A model generated the notes under the pieces. It worked only from the letters and a program-made list of their open reading frames with translations, searched no databases and was not told the origin of the DNA. Both the position numbers and the translations under genes were made by a program. A DNA stretch of 64,000 nt. It comes from Prostheceraeus crozeri. Its lineage: Eukaryota > Platyhelminthes > Polycladida > Euryleptidae. Positions within the stretch are counted from its first letter, which is position 1. Each line of letters starts with the position of its first letter. The stretch spans positions 310,001 through 374,000 of the forward strand of contig CAJQUW010008653.1 in NCBI GenBank assembly GCA_907163375.1. Reading direction: 5' to 3'. Positions 22,402-34,376 of the stretch are shown here, piece after piece.

Positions 22402-25400
22402 TTACCGTCTATTAACATATTTCACTGAATTAGCTTGAATGAACTTTTTTGACGTACTTCCGTGCATAAATGATGGATTTGGGTAATCATTTGATCGTGG
22501 TCTGGCCAAGCATGGCAGTCGATAAGCATTAGGATGCAAGAACAAGCCCGTTTGATCAACAGATGTTTGTTTCGTTGCCATTTTTTCTGATTTTACTGGA
22601 GGTAAAACAGGATCGTATTTCCCGGTTTGAGAAAGTACATATGGATCCTTAAATTCATCTTGGTTTCCATTTGAATTATATTTGAATGGAACTTGACTTT
22701 GGGGCTTGACTACTGCGACTTTGGGTGCATTTAGGCTTCGAATATCTGAAGGCAACAGTTGCTTCTTGAGAATATTTCGCCTGAAATATAACAATACCCG
22801 TTATCATTTTCAGACGATTGATTGCATATAATACTACTGAAATTCATTTACGATGAAGTTGATGAAAATTTTACAGTTTTGCGACAATCATTAAGCTGAG
22901 AATTCATGACAGGATTTAACGATGCGCTAAGTTGACAGCGTCGTATTGGAGGTGAATCTTCATGATTTGACAATAAAGGATCAAAATATAAGCTCTCCCT
23001 TCTTTTTTTAGGTCAACGTTTTCAATTAAAATTCAAATTTATAAAAATGAAGTATTCGAATATAATATCCCAACGATTCAACTACCACGGATTTTGTCAT
23101 GGGCAACAAAGTATAGCCTTTAGACAATGTATTTTATACAGTTTTATATGTGTTTAATGTATTTATTCATGTTTTCGATTCACTGTCTGTAGTATTCCTA
23201 AAACTCAACTCTCAACTTAATGAAGGTATATATAAATGAAGGTATTTATTTATATCCATGGACGACTATTTATGGAAGCATGGTACTCCAATAATAACTC
23301 TATCAATCGCCATTTTGATCTTGATGATGTCTATGTTCACCTTCTTCAACAGTTAGTGTAATTAGGATGGCTACATTTTTATATTCTTTTATCAGCACAT
23401 AAGGTACACAGGACTAAATTAGCATAGTTTCTTCATTTTCATATAAATTTCAAAATAATGTTTTGTAATCTTTCTATTACCTTATTACCTGATGACGTAT
23501 TGCAGTTGCAATCACGAAAATTTGTGAAAATACATTTATTTATCTTGATTGAGCCATTATCACAAATATATATATATATATATAACTATAATATATACTT
23601 ATATATAATATATATATAAGTGTACCAATGCGACCAACATGCAATTTCTCTCATTCACATTTCATTGTGGCTCGCCAACCGATAAATTATAACGGAAACG
23701 CTCTAATATTATGCAATAATAATAATAACTAATAATAGATTATAACTGGACAGGAATTTTATACAATAATAATTAGTAATAGATTATAACTGGACAGGAA
23801 TTTTCCGCGCTCAGGTTTTCGAATTTCCGTGAAGAATTCCGCGCTTCAAAGTTTGAATCTGAGCTAGAAATCTCGTTTTCGCGGGCCCTATTTGATTGAT
23901 TCAAATTATTGCTTTGATCATCTTTAAGTATTTCAAGCAATTTCTTGAATTAAAGTTACGATAATTCATTGATACTGAAGTCGCTTTACAACGCAGCAAT
24001 TCAGTATAAGAGTTAGTGACCCCTGGTGAAGGGAAAAGCTGTGCTATGATATGATACTAAAGCATGCAACTGTAATAAATATATTGTAAATAATAAAATA
24101 AACATGATCAAACTAGCATAGCACATTACATTACTCTTGTTCACTAAAATAAAGCTTCATCATGCCAAATAGGTTGGCCGGTCTTGTATTTTAGCGTAGT
24201 GGAGAAAAAATAAGTTTGTAATTCCTGAAAGACCACTCAACATCAACTGAGTTGATCGGCAAATGCAAAAGAAGAGTCTCCTTTGGGCACTACTGTCGTT
24301 CATTCGCCGTTCATGAATGAACTCATGCAGTCCGTAGCATGACACAATAATAGTAAATTAGAAACTCGAATTATTCATTGGCCTAGATAATCCGTTGCAA
24401 TAATTTATAGTTCCGATATACCTGATAAATTCCGGAAATAAGATTATTATTCTTTCATTCGTTCCGTTATCTTAATTTTCCATTTTCGGTATTTCTCAGA
24501 GAACACGAAGATTTACGCTTTGTTTCTGCGTTTTTTCGTGCTCCGCGGAAAACTCCTGTCCTTGGTTACTACCTATGATTACTTGTCAAGAAATGCCAAA
24601 TTGATAGAACACGCTTGATAGACTGATTAAAAGTGAGCGTATTTATTTTTCTGAAAAAAACAGGCTAGCTTGTTGCTTAATATAATATGTTAAATGATAA
24701 TCAAAATACGAGTCCTTCAAGGCACTTGAAGATTTATGTTTTAATTATAATCTAATATATCTCATTGAGCAGTGGCTTTGTAAGTCTTTCTTTACAAATT
24801 GCGGTGGAAAAAAGAAAGAAACGTTTAATTTGTGTACGAATGATAAAATATCAATATTTTGATGAAATTTAAATATTATGATTTAATAAAGCGCTAAATA
24901 TAACTATTAACAAATAATTTTCTTGATAGATCTCAAAAGATAAAATCCAACATCGCTTGTAGAATATTTGAAATGCATGCGAGGATATCTTGCAGGTCAG
25001 GATAATCAGCAATGAACATTCCTCTGAAATTTCTGACTCTATGTCATTACCAACAGTCATCTTCTTTTAGCAGTTCTTTGGAGCCAGATCCACTGTTACA
25101 GTTTAAAAGAGTGCCCTCCTAGTTATCTGATGTATTTCTTGTCTTAGATGTGATTGATTTCTCAATCCATGAGGCCAGTAAAAATGATGTGCATCGCATA
25201 ATACCGGTGGCGGGGTATAATGAATTATGTACTCTCTTCATCCATGAAAAATAAACACGTTTATTAGTAAAATAAGCGATGGATTGTTCTCCAGTATCTA
25301 AATCATGAGCTCCTACATATACGGTACATCTACGTACATATCTAAATATATGCGGTATGTCTAGATGTACATGGATCAAGTTAAGATTTCACCCCAAAAA

Positions 25401-25874
25401 AAGACAGAAAAATCTAACCAATCTAGCCATTTTTATAGAGCATTTGCCAAAATTATTTGAAAGATAAGCCATGGGTAATTCCAGTCCTAAAATCTCACAC
25501 GGGAAAGAAGGTCGTAGAAATCACCGTCTCTGTGACAGACTCGGATTTCTACTGTCTCTGTCCACAAATCACAAAAGAAATTTTATGTCTTCATTTTTGT
25601 TGTTGAAATGTCGTATTACTACTAAACTAATCTCAGTCAGATAATCCTATGATTTTATTTTAGAGTTTGAGAATTTATATCAATGCTTAATTTTTGTGCA
25701 ATAATTAAAAACATATTACGCAATAAAATATCACTTGATTCAGCTAACTTACCCTTTGCAATACCTCATCAGAACAATGATAAGCGCCGTTATTGCTATG
25801 ATCAACACGATTCCTTCAGCTGTGGATCCTGCAATTACAGCTATCAATTCCCCTTGAGTCAAACCGGAACTCAT
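22402..25874 (-). CDS. Spliced single-pass membrane protein (two exons)
   Basis: Exon one (25874-25753) encodes MSSGLTQGELIAVIAG, then a long hydrophobic segment (IVLIIAITALIIVLM) and a basic stop-transfer RYCK. It ends in a donor GTAAGT. Exon two (22780-22402) follows an acceptor ATATTTCAG and joins in exact phase (GG plus G gives Gly). It encodes a 125-residue Pro/Ser/Lys-rich cytoplasmic-type tail (IRSLNAPKVAVV, DPVLPPVKSEK, LARPRSNDYPNP) ending in TAA. The product is 166 residues: short outer end, one membrane helix, long tail. The exon acceptor is at 25892 and an in-frame TGA lies just before the ATG, so either translation starts here or an upstream exon joins another way. A GTAAAT near the stop could be an alternative donor. 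Family not recognised; a cadherin-like receptor end is one possibility. Confidence 0.55.
22795..25750. other. Intron of the membrane-protein gene with repeats
   Basis: The roughly 3 kb interval contains a (TA)n run near 23567-23612, a 48-base tandem duplication at 23718-23804 (unit includes GATTATAACTGGACAGG) and a MITE-like unit described separately. A minus-strand frame near 25330 (VYVGAHDLDTGEQSI) looks briefly like a trypsin exon but is not sustained. Confidence 0.45.
23770..24570. mobile_element. MITE-like unit with inverted ends
   Basis: ACTGGACAGGAATTTTCCGCG near 23775-23810 (two blocks) faces its approximate reverse complement CGCGGAAAACTCCTGTCC near 24543-24561. The 0.8 kb between has no coding potential. 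The left end overlaps a tandem duplication. The superfamily is not certain; the target duplication was not identified. Confidence 0.35.
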
Positions 25875-26219
25875 TTTTCAAAAGTGGAGCATCTGTAAAC
25901 AATATTAAGTAATTGAACCTTTCCATAAACAATATCAAATAAGCGACAGCTAAAGCACATATAAAAGTAATATGCCCATTCTTTATTTATAAATTAAAAT
26001 GTTTTACAGAGCTTCTCCTTTGCACATTTAACACAATTGAAATGTAGACATGGCACGGACAAAATGTTTATATCAAAACATACATATCGTCAACATAGCC
26101 ACTGGTATTAGAAAGTTTGTCTATTTCTGTGGGAATATCTTTTTTCAGAGTGTCTCAACTATAAGTTTCTTCTCTACATGAATAAGTGATGTTTTTCATG
26201 TAAATGCAATAAAACTTAC

Positions 26220-26334
26220 TTTTAAGTCTACGTCGACATTATCGTCTATAAACCATACCATCACTTCATGAATGTAACGCTGAACTTCATCACCATGCAA
26301 TAAATACTGATCTGGATTAGAATATCCTGAATCA
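26220..26334 (-). CDS. Probable coding exon upstream of the membrane exon
   Basis: A minus-strand exon bounded by acceptor CATCACACAG and donor GTAAGTTTT encodes one leftover base plus 38 codons, including SGYSNPDQYLLHGDEVQRYI and EVMVWFIDDNVDVDLK. It ends in phase 0. It lies 330 bases upstream of the transmembrane exon on the same strand, but direct joining reads MLHF then stop, so the link needs transcript data. Acidic, Asp-rich composition fits an extracellular domain. Confidence 0.4.
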
Positions 26335-26841
26335 CTGTGTGATGAAATCTTGCGAGCTAACTATTATGCAAGTCGTAATACAGCTGCTGACAAAACACTT
26401 TTGCAGCTTCAAACAATTTTGAAGCAATTAGCATCTTTTGTCGCAGGAATACCGCATGCATTTATACATGTAAAACAACAGCAAATCAAATTCAAATATG
26501 GAAAGCAGAAAAAGTATATTGATGTGCAAAGAATTAGTCGGATATTTTGATGACACAAATTTAGGCAAAAGCCTCGTTAATCTAACACCTTAGCTCCTTT
26601 TAAAGCTCTTAAACAAAAAACAATCATATCTTCGCATTGAGGATTTCAACCGCGGTCATGGTCGTCATCCAAAAGTTGTATGTCACTCACGGACGCCGGC
26701 ACGTGCTTAGAGCAGGTGTTGCACCGGCCTCAAGGAGGCACGCTAGGATACCTCATCCTCTCAAACCCCAACTCAATATTTCATTTGCATTACAAACCTA
26801 TTGAGGTTTTGAACTTGTTAAATTTTAATTGATAACTACAT

Positions 26842-27090
26842 CTATAGTTTTATTTCAACTATAGTTCCATTCTCATCAGACAACAAATATTCCTGGTTTG
26901 AATGACTACGAAAATCGAATGAGTAAAAATCACTTTGTTGTGAATTTTGGTCTAAGTCTAACACATTCCCAACAAGGTAAATTCTGTAATATACGAGGTC
27001 TACACGATGCATTGAATGAGCCTGGAGTGTAGAGTCATCACTGATCTGAAATTCGTGAAACTGCAGCTCATTAAGGAGTGTTTCCGCAAT
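26842..27090 (-). CDS. Coding-like exon, possibly extracellular (cadherin-like)
   Basis: An open minus-strand frame of 82 residues without an internal Met start contains LLNELQFHEFQISDD, then VDLVYYRIYLVGNVLDLDQNS and NQEYLLSDENGTIVEIKL before TAG. Two acceptor-like AGs (GAGCTGCAG, GAATTTCAG) lie at its 5' side. The VYYRI block and closing G-x-I pattern resemble a cadherin repeat, but key Ca-binding motifs (LDRE, DxNDN) are not visible, so this is a hint only. Confidence 0.35.
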   Translation of the reverse strand: MAETLLNELQFHEFQISDDSTLQAHSMHRVDLVYYRIYLVGNVLDLDQNSQQSDFYSFDFRSHSNQEYLLSDENGTIVEIKL

Positions 27091-27180
27091 TTATGAACAG
27101 GGCACACATGCAACGCTTGCAATACCTGGTTTTAGGGCAGGTGTTGAGATGCAACACCTGCAACACCCTTGCCGTCGTCC

Positions 27181-28049
27181 CTGATGTCACTTTTTTCGAC
27201 TTGCCTAATTTTATTTCGAGTTGTAGCTTTCTCACTCAAGTATATAATGCTTTTATGAAAAATAGTAGATAAACTTATCATTCAGCAATTGTATAATATT
27301 TAGAAAAGAATACAGCAACCAGGGATCCACTGCGGACAATGTGAACGCTAAAATTGCTCGCATTATCACATTTTATGTTCTTAGATTATATTCAATTCTT
27401 ATCAAATCACGCATTTCAATTAGTCATCTATTCTTTCTCTTAGGTACTTCCAATATCCAGAATTAAGGCGTTTATTACAGAATCAACTGTCCTTTTCGGG
27501 GCAGCTTCCTCGGGAACCCATTTACAGATGTGATCTACCAATTTGTTTTAAATGTCTATAATTATACAGCATTTGTATAATAATATAATATTGTGCATTC
27601 TTAACATATTCTCATTAAAACCCAATAATGTTGCTGTAATAGTAAGCATGTGTGTGTATTTTTAGAATTTAAAATGCGTGTAATGTGTATGTGATTGATC
27701 AAATATTGCTATCTCAAGAAATGTGCGCCTAAAATTAATTGACACTTGAATTTAAGTAATAAAGGTTATAATCAGCACATTTCGTATTATTTTTCAAAGA
27801 AAACATCGATATGCATAAACATCCTGAAAAAAGTGCAAAACCATGTTTTACATTTAGGAGAACCGTTTTATCAGAGTAGGTATATAACAAGTAGAGTGTC
27901 GACTCAAGAAATTATCTGTGTGTGGCAAACATATTTCATATTAAAAGATCCAATTTTTTTGAGGAAAGTACGTTCCTGCGGTCTAAAAAAATATTTGATC
28001 ACTTTTTCAGAAGCCAAATTTTTTCCGAATTATTCCTGTGTCTATATAC
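27181..28049. other. Intergenic, no gene recognised
   Basis: A 117-residue plus frame at 27746-28099 runs into the repeat below and shows no domain. Short GC-richer words (GCAGGTGTTG and inverse) recur near 26710 and 27135. Confidence 0.35.
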
Positions 28050-28650
28050 TATTGGCGTTGGATATCAAATGGAATAAACATTTACTAACAAGCTCTTAAT
28101 TAAGCGGAAATTGAGCTGATCATCAAGGTAATTTCATGAACCGCATTATAATGCAGGTTTTCATGAAAAAGTGAAGATCTTGTTGTGCTTCTTGGCTGAA
28201 ATTTCAAGCTTTTGATTCAATTTTCATCGGCATGATTTTATGATTCACTTAATTTATGCTTCATTTCTTGAATCTGAATAGTGACCCATTTGTATATTTT
28301 AAAGTTAATTATGATCATTGTCTTTCATTATGATACTTTGCTCTTTCAGTGGCATGTTTTGTGATATGATCACGCTAAAGAGAATACTCTTATTGATGAG
28401 GCTGAGCATTATCAACCCATCAAATTGTTAATTTAACAAACTACTGTATATTATCTCTCCAAGGTTGACATGACACGGAGGATTTATAAAATAAACATTC
28501 CTTCTGTAGTGCTATCATGATCAGTCAATTCGGTGACAATTTCTTCAAAATTGCAAAAATGCGCATTTCTCACATTTGGCATCAATACCCAATTGTGTTC
28601 AACTCGAGTTCATGTAAGAAAATCGAAACTGTATACAAATATATAAAAAT
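28050..28650 (+). repeat. Interspersed repeat, copy 1
   Basis: About 600 bases match the reverse complement of 38160-38810 along their whole length (for example TTGGATATCAAA, CTTAATTAAGCGGAAATT, GGTAATTTCATGAACCGCAT, TTTTCATCGGCATGATTT), with roughly 80 percent identity by eye. It has no long frame. It is probably a non-autonomous transposon family. Confidence 0.7.
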
Positions 28651-28930
28651 ATGTATAAAATTATATACAAATATATACAAAAAATATTATATATATAATA
28701 TTATAATATATAATATTGTAATATATACATACATATAATACATAATATATACTGATGTATAAAAATTTAAGGTTATACTTAGTTGCTACTCTGACTAATA
28801 TAGTACTTACTCTATGGTTGACTCTTCAGTACCTTCTATACTTACTCTATACGTTTTATCTAGCCTATTCAGTTCATGCCTAATCAGAAATGAGTTACAT
28901 CATGCAGTCTGCCTTGCAAGTACATGTAAT
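28651..28930. repeat. AT-rich simple sequence
   Basis: ATATA-rich runs to about 28760, probably polymorphic microsatellite. Beyond that there is no gene. Confidence 0.6.
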
Positions 28931-28934
28931 TACT

Positions 28935-29060
28935 TCTTTCTTGAGTGAATGCTCGACTCACACGATTCTCTTACATCGATCACAAGTTTTTGTGGCTTTT
29001 CTGTCTTTTGCACATTTATGGCATCTCTTCCTGGACGATTTCTGGAGGTTGTTAGTGCTT
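28935..29060 (-). pseudogene. Possible piggyBac-type C-terminal zinc ribbon
   Basis: The minus strand reads KRCHKCAKDRKATKTCDRCKRIV, four cysteines in CxxC...CxxC spacing with the RKAT linker seen in piggyBac tails, followed by a stop. No DDE core lies upstream. The block is short, so other zinc ribbons remain possible. Confidence 0.3.
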
Positions 29061-29181
29061 CATCATTGCTGCGTTTGCCTTCATTGACACAGATCGGCTG
29101 AGATCGCCAATGCACTTTGAATCCCATTTTCCATGTATCATGTAGGCCAGCAGAATTTTCAGTTTGGGTTAGAAAATAGTA

Positions 29182-30582
29182 CAGTGCGCGACAAAATGTA
29201 GGAATATTGCAAATTTTGAGTGAAAAAAATAACTTAAAATTTTATTTTCAAAAATTATTATAATTATTATCCCATGAGATCGAATTTATACATCAAAACA
29301 ACAACATATTTCCATATACTGTAAACATGTATTTGCATGCAAAGCTTCACTATTTTGTGTGATGACCCTTTGCGTCTAACAAAGCAGTGACTCTACGGGG
29401 CATAGAAAAGACAAGTTTTTGACACATTTTCTGAACTTCTCTGTCACAATGCCAGATATGAATGAAGGATGATATGAATGCCTGTTTCGTGAAAGCATCT
29501 CTTGCGCGAATTTTTGCTTGATGATGGTCCATAAATTCTCAATTGGGTTCATATCTGGGGAAGCTGGGGGCCATGGAAGCACCCGAATTTCGGAATTTTC
29601 AAGGAAATCCATTGTTCATCAACTGACATGGCAAGGTGCGTTATCTTGTTGGACAATTGCTTCATTTGACGCATTCTTCGATTTGTGGAATAACACGCCG
29701 AGCTAATATTTCAGTGATATATTTCTCACTGTTGAGCGTTTCCTCGATAACAAATGCTCGAGCACCCCCGTGAATTGAAAAGCAGACCCATATCATGACA
29801 CTTACCGGATGTTTGACAGTGTTCTTAATACTGCTTTGTTAGTGGATGACCGTCCACTACTGGTACAAACTTTGGGCAATTGTCGCGTACTTCTATTTTG
29901 GTTTCGAAAATGACCTTGCACCATTCCTCTACAGTCCATTCACAGTGTTGTCTGGCCCAAGATAGCCTCTTTGTAACATGAACAGGGGTCAGAAGAGGGC
30001 GTTAGTGAGGCTTAATGCAAGAAGCACCTGCTGAATTAAGACCTCGTTGTACAGTCAACAGAGACACAGTAGCTCCCATTTGTTCTTTGGTGGCATTAGC
30101 GGTAGCTGTTGGTTGTTTGACCATCAGTTGTCGCATACGTCGAAGATCTCGCTTGTCGAATGCCTCTGGCCTACCACATTTGCTGTAGTCGGGATGATGG
30201 TGTCCATGATCTTTGAACTGCTTTATCACCTGAAAAAAATAAAAAGAATGAAAAATCTAATACCGCTAATGCGCATTAAATCCTTTTATCTTACCTTGCT
30301 AACCAATGATCAACATTGAGATAAGATGCAATCTGAACCTGTGTCTTCGAAGTGTTCTGGAAACTGGTAGAGGGTTACAATTTTCAATCTCATTTCGTCA
30401 GAACCCATGATTATCAACATACGCAATTAATGATGAAAAATAGCCATGCATTCACTTTTAAAGCTCTATCAATGGACGTATTATCTCACGAAAACGACAA
30501 GAGTTGAATTTGAATTTGAAAACAATTACTATGTCAGATAATTGAATTCAGCATAGATATTCCAACATATTGTCGCGCACTG
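29182..30582 (-). mobile_element. Tc1-like transposon with TA duplication and inverted ends
   Basis: Ends begin CAGTGCGCGACAAAATGT on the left and, read inwards, CAGTGCGCGACAATATGT on the right, with TA at 29180-29181 and 30583-30584. The 1401 bases between hold one decayed minus-strand transposase gene. End sequence, length and TA target are classic Tc1/mariner. Confidence 0.93.
29350..30408 (-). pseudogene. Tc1-like transposase with a small intron
   Basis: The first exon starts at 30408 (MGSDEMRLKIVTLYQF). A 65-base intron-like gap (GTAAGATAA to TTTTTTCAG, 30294-30230) precedes the HTH part (VIKQFKDHGHHHPDYSKCGRPEAF, DLRRMRQLMVK), the second HTH arm and a damaged DDE core. The end is LPWPPASPDMNPIENLWTII, which holds the third catalytic residue, followed by SFLCP where intact members have MPRR. 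Several stops and frame changes make it inactive; I count at least five. Confidence 0.8.
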
Positions 30583-30729
30583 TATACTGATGCAATAACA
30601 TCTATTCCAGCTCCTGAAATATGTGTCCAGGGTAAATTTTTATTTACTCGAATCAGATTCTACCAATCACGAACGAGTTTAGAAATCAAGAGTAAAAAGA
30701 ACACTGAATATTGCGATGAAATTCTGGTA

Positions 30730-30985
30730 TCGAAGTCCTGAAACCATGCCCCGGCAGTTCTCCAAGTTTGAGCCCAATCGAGAACTGCTTGGCTGTGGTG
30801 AAGAAGCGAGCTGCTCAACGGAAACCCACTTTTCTCAATCATCGCACGAAGACGGTAATGAAACATGGACCCCCGAAAATAGCGAAGAGCATTACAGGAA
30901 GCTGACTGAATCCATGCCGCGACGCATGGACGCTGTCCTGAAGGACAGAGGAAGACCAGCCAAATATCAATATTTTGACTGTAGG
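30730..30985 (+). pseudogene. Second Tc1-like transposase fragment, C-terminal
   Basis: Two frames carry WPGSSPSLSPIENCLAVVKK (the PIEN block with the catalytic Glu) and EEHYRKLTESMPRRMDAVLKDRG with RPAKY, the standard Tc1 tail. One frame change lies between. It differs from the transposon next to it, so it is an independent, older fragment. Confidence 0.7.
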
Positions 30986-31009
30986 TTTCAGAAGTTGGAA
31001 TAGATGTTA

Positions 31010-32235
31010 TCGCATCAATATACTACTTTATAACTCTGATTGAAGATTATGCAAATCAAATGGTCAGCATTGTATGGACCAACATTGCTCATTCCAAGTT
31101 CAAAAATAATTTTTTTTCTTCTGTTTAAGTTTGAAGCGTATCCAGAGTGGATTAAAACTGATGAAAATAATGAAGGCGTTCATGCCTATCAGGTTGAGCA
31201 AGTTGAGAAAATATGCCAGTGGTCAACGTCTTTTCTTTCGCAGCACATTGCATGAATGACATAGCTGATCGACAGAATCTGCTGTGCCTTTGGTTTGATT
31301 GTAAAGCAGATTGATATCGGGTTTACCGTATTCTCATCCACTTTTTCCACTTTGATGCATTGTTGACATCAGAATAATGCTCTTATTTCCTTTTGGAACG
31401 CAAGACACAACTGTTTTGTTTTTTTTTGATCGAATCCAAAGCAAGAATGAAGGAATGCAATTATTGTAACAGGTTGATTTAGTCATACGATAATTTATCA
31501 TCGTAGACGATTCTAAACAGAACGAGAAATGAAGTTTAATTTGATGGATATAAGCAAGATAAACTTTAGATTGACCTGTTACGCATTTATTGATGACGAA
31601 TGAAGGAACACATGAAACTTCAGACTTTCATATCTATACAAAAAAGCATATTCAGACAATTAAAGAGCAGTTGGGTCCTCGGGGACCCATTTCATGCATA
31701 TGGGAAATTTTTTATGAAAAAACAAAGAGACAGCGTTGGAAGCTAAAATTCGTTTGAAAAGATAAGCGAGAAAATTCGGGATAAATGCTTTCAGTATTGA
31801 TGCAGAAGAGGGCAATAAAGCCTAAATCATTTGACGAAATGAAAAGAAACAAGAAAAATGCTTGATTACAGATCGTTCTGTTCTCAGTAGCCAATATATT
31901 ATCAATAAAGACCATAAATGACTAGCCTTATGCGAACTTCAAGTACTTCACATAAACTTAAATTAAACTCTTTTTTACATCTTGGGTATTACTATTAACT
32001 AATAAATGGATGAATAGAAATCCGAGTTTTTGCTTTCCTGAGATTAGAATGGGCAATAGCGATTTGTCGATGTTGACTCATTTAGGCTCATTAAGGCACC
32101 GATCCAATGTCGCTAGATCTTAAGAAGAATCAAAATACTAAAACCTGTCATAATTGATAATGCGGCAGCAAGGCGATTTATTGTAAGTTATTTAATCAAA
32201 ATGCTTTTATATATAATGAGGAATGATAACAACCA
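31010..32235. other. Intergenic, no gene recognised
   Basis: A 14-base inverted pair (GTAACAGGTTGATTTA near 31468, facing AGATTGACCTGTTAC near 31570) bounds about 100 bases. Otherwise no feature. Confidence 0.4.
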
Positions 32236-32239
32236 TGAC

Positions 32240-33115
32240 TATTTACGAAGTTCACTTACACTGATAAGTGTTTGGATACTATTCATTGACTGTTTGCAAA
32301 CTGTCAACCAACTTGTCGAAAAGTGCAGAGAGTTCAGCATCCAACTCTGTATGGTATTCATCGAATACGATGAAGCTGTCGAGTTCGCCTCTCTCTTTAA
32401 TGCACTTTAAAATCAAGGGGTGAAGAAGCCATACATTGACATCCTCATCGAAATGTACAAGAATGCAACATCAGCAATTCGATTGCATGAAGACAGCAGC
32501 ATGACATTTTCAGTGACACCGGAAAAAGTGCAGCACCACAGATACCTCGGCCAAATAATGAATGCAAGCTGAAAAAATAATTCCGAAATTAACAACAGAA
32601 TAAAGTCTGGCTGGGAGGCGTTCGCAAAGTTCGGCAACCTATTGAGAAATCGGTCAATTCCAGAAAGATTGAATATTAAAGCCTTCAACCAGTGCACACT
32701 GCATTCTACCAGAGATGCTGTACGGGGCAGAGACATGGACAACAACAGCAACAGCCATGTCTAAGTTAGCAGCGTCCCAACGACGCATGGAGCGCATTAT
32801 GCTAGGCATAACAATCCGCGATCGCAAAATGAACAAGTGGATCAGAAATCAGACAAAGTTGAAACACATCACGTTATCACCATGAAAAGCAAATGGTAAT
32901 GGGCTGGTCACATAACTCGCAGGACAAAAAAAGATGGGCCAAGAGAATATATGAGTGGTGCCCGAGAACTGTTTCCAGGCAACGTGGAAGACCTCCAAGA
33001 CGGTGGGACCATGAGATAGTCCAATGCTGCGACCAGCACTGGCGACAAAATGCGATCGACCGACATAGGTGGACGACTCTTAGGGAGGAGTTCTCCCATG
33101 GAGTGGGATAAATCG
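32240..33115 (+). pseudogene. RTE-like LINE, C-terminal half, with internal deletion
   Basis: Broken frames carry the RT palm edge (CMVFIEYDEAVEFA, the usual FIDYEKAFDS block), then KPYIDILIEMYKNATSAIRLH, then directly VTPEKVQHHRYLGQIM. The whole segment with the catalytic FADD motif is absent, so an internal deletion joined these blocks. The tail follows: NSEINNRIKSGWEAFAKFGNL, WAGHITRRT-like HNSQDKKRWAKRIYEW and RGRPPRRWDHEI. These are hallmark RTE-type LINE sequences. Inactive. Confidence 0.75.
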
Positions 33116-33189
33116 TCAAGGTAATCAAGGCATTGATGTGTAAAGGTATTCAAGGTAGAAAGATATATGAATCAAGTCTCAATCATCTT

Positions 33190-34229
33190 TTAGTGGAGAA
33201 ATTTGGGAGTACCTGTATTTCGAACACAATTTTCAATATCAGTGACGTTGACTTAAGCGAGACTCAGTCTTCAGTTCTTTCTTTAGGGTTACAGCAATTT
33301 ATCCCTCCAAAAATGGTTGATAGCTGTCAAATATTTACAGACATGTAATGTCTGGCCTTCACTCTTTGAAAAAAGGCGTCATTGTCTACGGAGGAATATT
33401 CCGCTTTGGAGGCGTCTCTAAAGAAGCATGCTCATGACCTCTCGTCAATTAAACTTTCGCAGGACAAAGATACAAAGAAGAAAGGCGAAGTAATGACGGA
33501 TTTGAAGAAGCGAGTGGTCATGATGAAGCCAGATAAAGGAAATGGAACAGTCGTCATGACACGTGACCAATATAATGAGCGAATGGGTAATATTTTACGT
33601 GATCTCACGAAATTTCCGAAATTGGAATGTGAGGTGGACTGGAATGATATGCTCATACAAGAATCGGGAGTGTTATTGACAAACTGGTAACAGAGGCCCA
33701 ATTACCTCCAACCACTAAACATCTACTGCAGCATGGTATTATCCCACGACTTTATGGCCTAGCGAAGGCTCATAAAGATGGTATTCCCCTGTGGCCAGTT
33801 TTTTCCGATGGTCGGTTCGGCATACCATTTGATTTCTCGGTATATTGACGATCGTCTCCTGAGACCAATCTTATCAAGCTTCGATACTTATCATGTGAAA
33901 GATTCTAAACCTTCCGAGATGAGATTGTTAAATTGAAAATCAATGATATGGGCCAATGTACATCTTTTGACATTAAAAGCTTATCTGCCAATGTACCTCT
34001 GGAAGAAAACATCAATGCAATATGCGATGAACTATATGGGAATGGACGACCACCTCCAAAATTGCATGAAATGGTGTTATCTGAAGAAAACTGTCGTCTA
34101 TTGTTATCTATGTTGACTCAAGATGTGCAATTCGTCTTCGATAAAACCGTATACAAGCAAATGGATGGACTTGCGATAGGATCTCCGTTGAGTGTGGTAT
34201 TCAGTCAGATATTTATGGAATATATGGAG
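33190..34229 (+). pseudogene. PLE N-terminal and RT region, interrupted by a LINE
   Basis: The pre-RT part reads ISDVDLSETQSSVLSLGLQ, then KKRVVMMKPDKGNGTVVM (the conserved PDKGNG block). RT follows: PRLYGLAKAHKDG, CTSFDIKSLSANVPL (catalytic Asp in FDIKSL) and KQMDGLAIGSPLSVVFSQIFMEYME. The reading stops where the LINE enters at a GGAGAGA tract. It belongs to a PLE family distinct from the one at 11-16 kb. Confidence 0.8.
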
Positions 34230-34376
34230 AGAGAGAGAGAGACTTTATTTATCCTCGAAAACACATTAGGCGAACCTTTTTACAATGTGGTCGAGCCAAC
34301 AGCAAAATACATGTAAAAGTAACAACACCAAGAAGCACGGTACTACATACAAAGATAATTCCTACTAGTATGCAAG

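Noticed and set aside
25023-25092. Two short exon-like pieces on the minus strand with acceptor and donor words
   Set aside because: They would be separated by a 24-base intron, too short to splice, and the joined frame stops at once.
25119-25379. Minus-strand frame with VYVGAHDLDTGEQSI, resembling part of a trypsin-like protease
   Set aside because: Only about 15 residues fit; the expected downstream NDIAL and upstream AAHC blocks are absent and the rest of the frame is unlike a protease.
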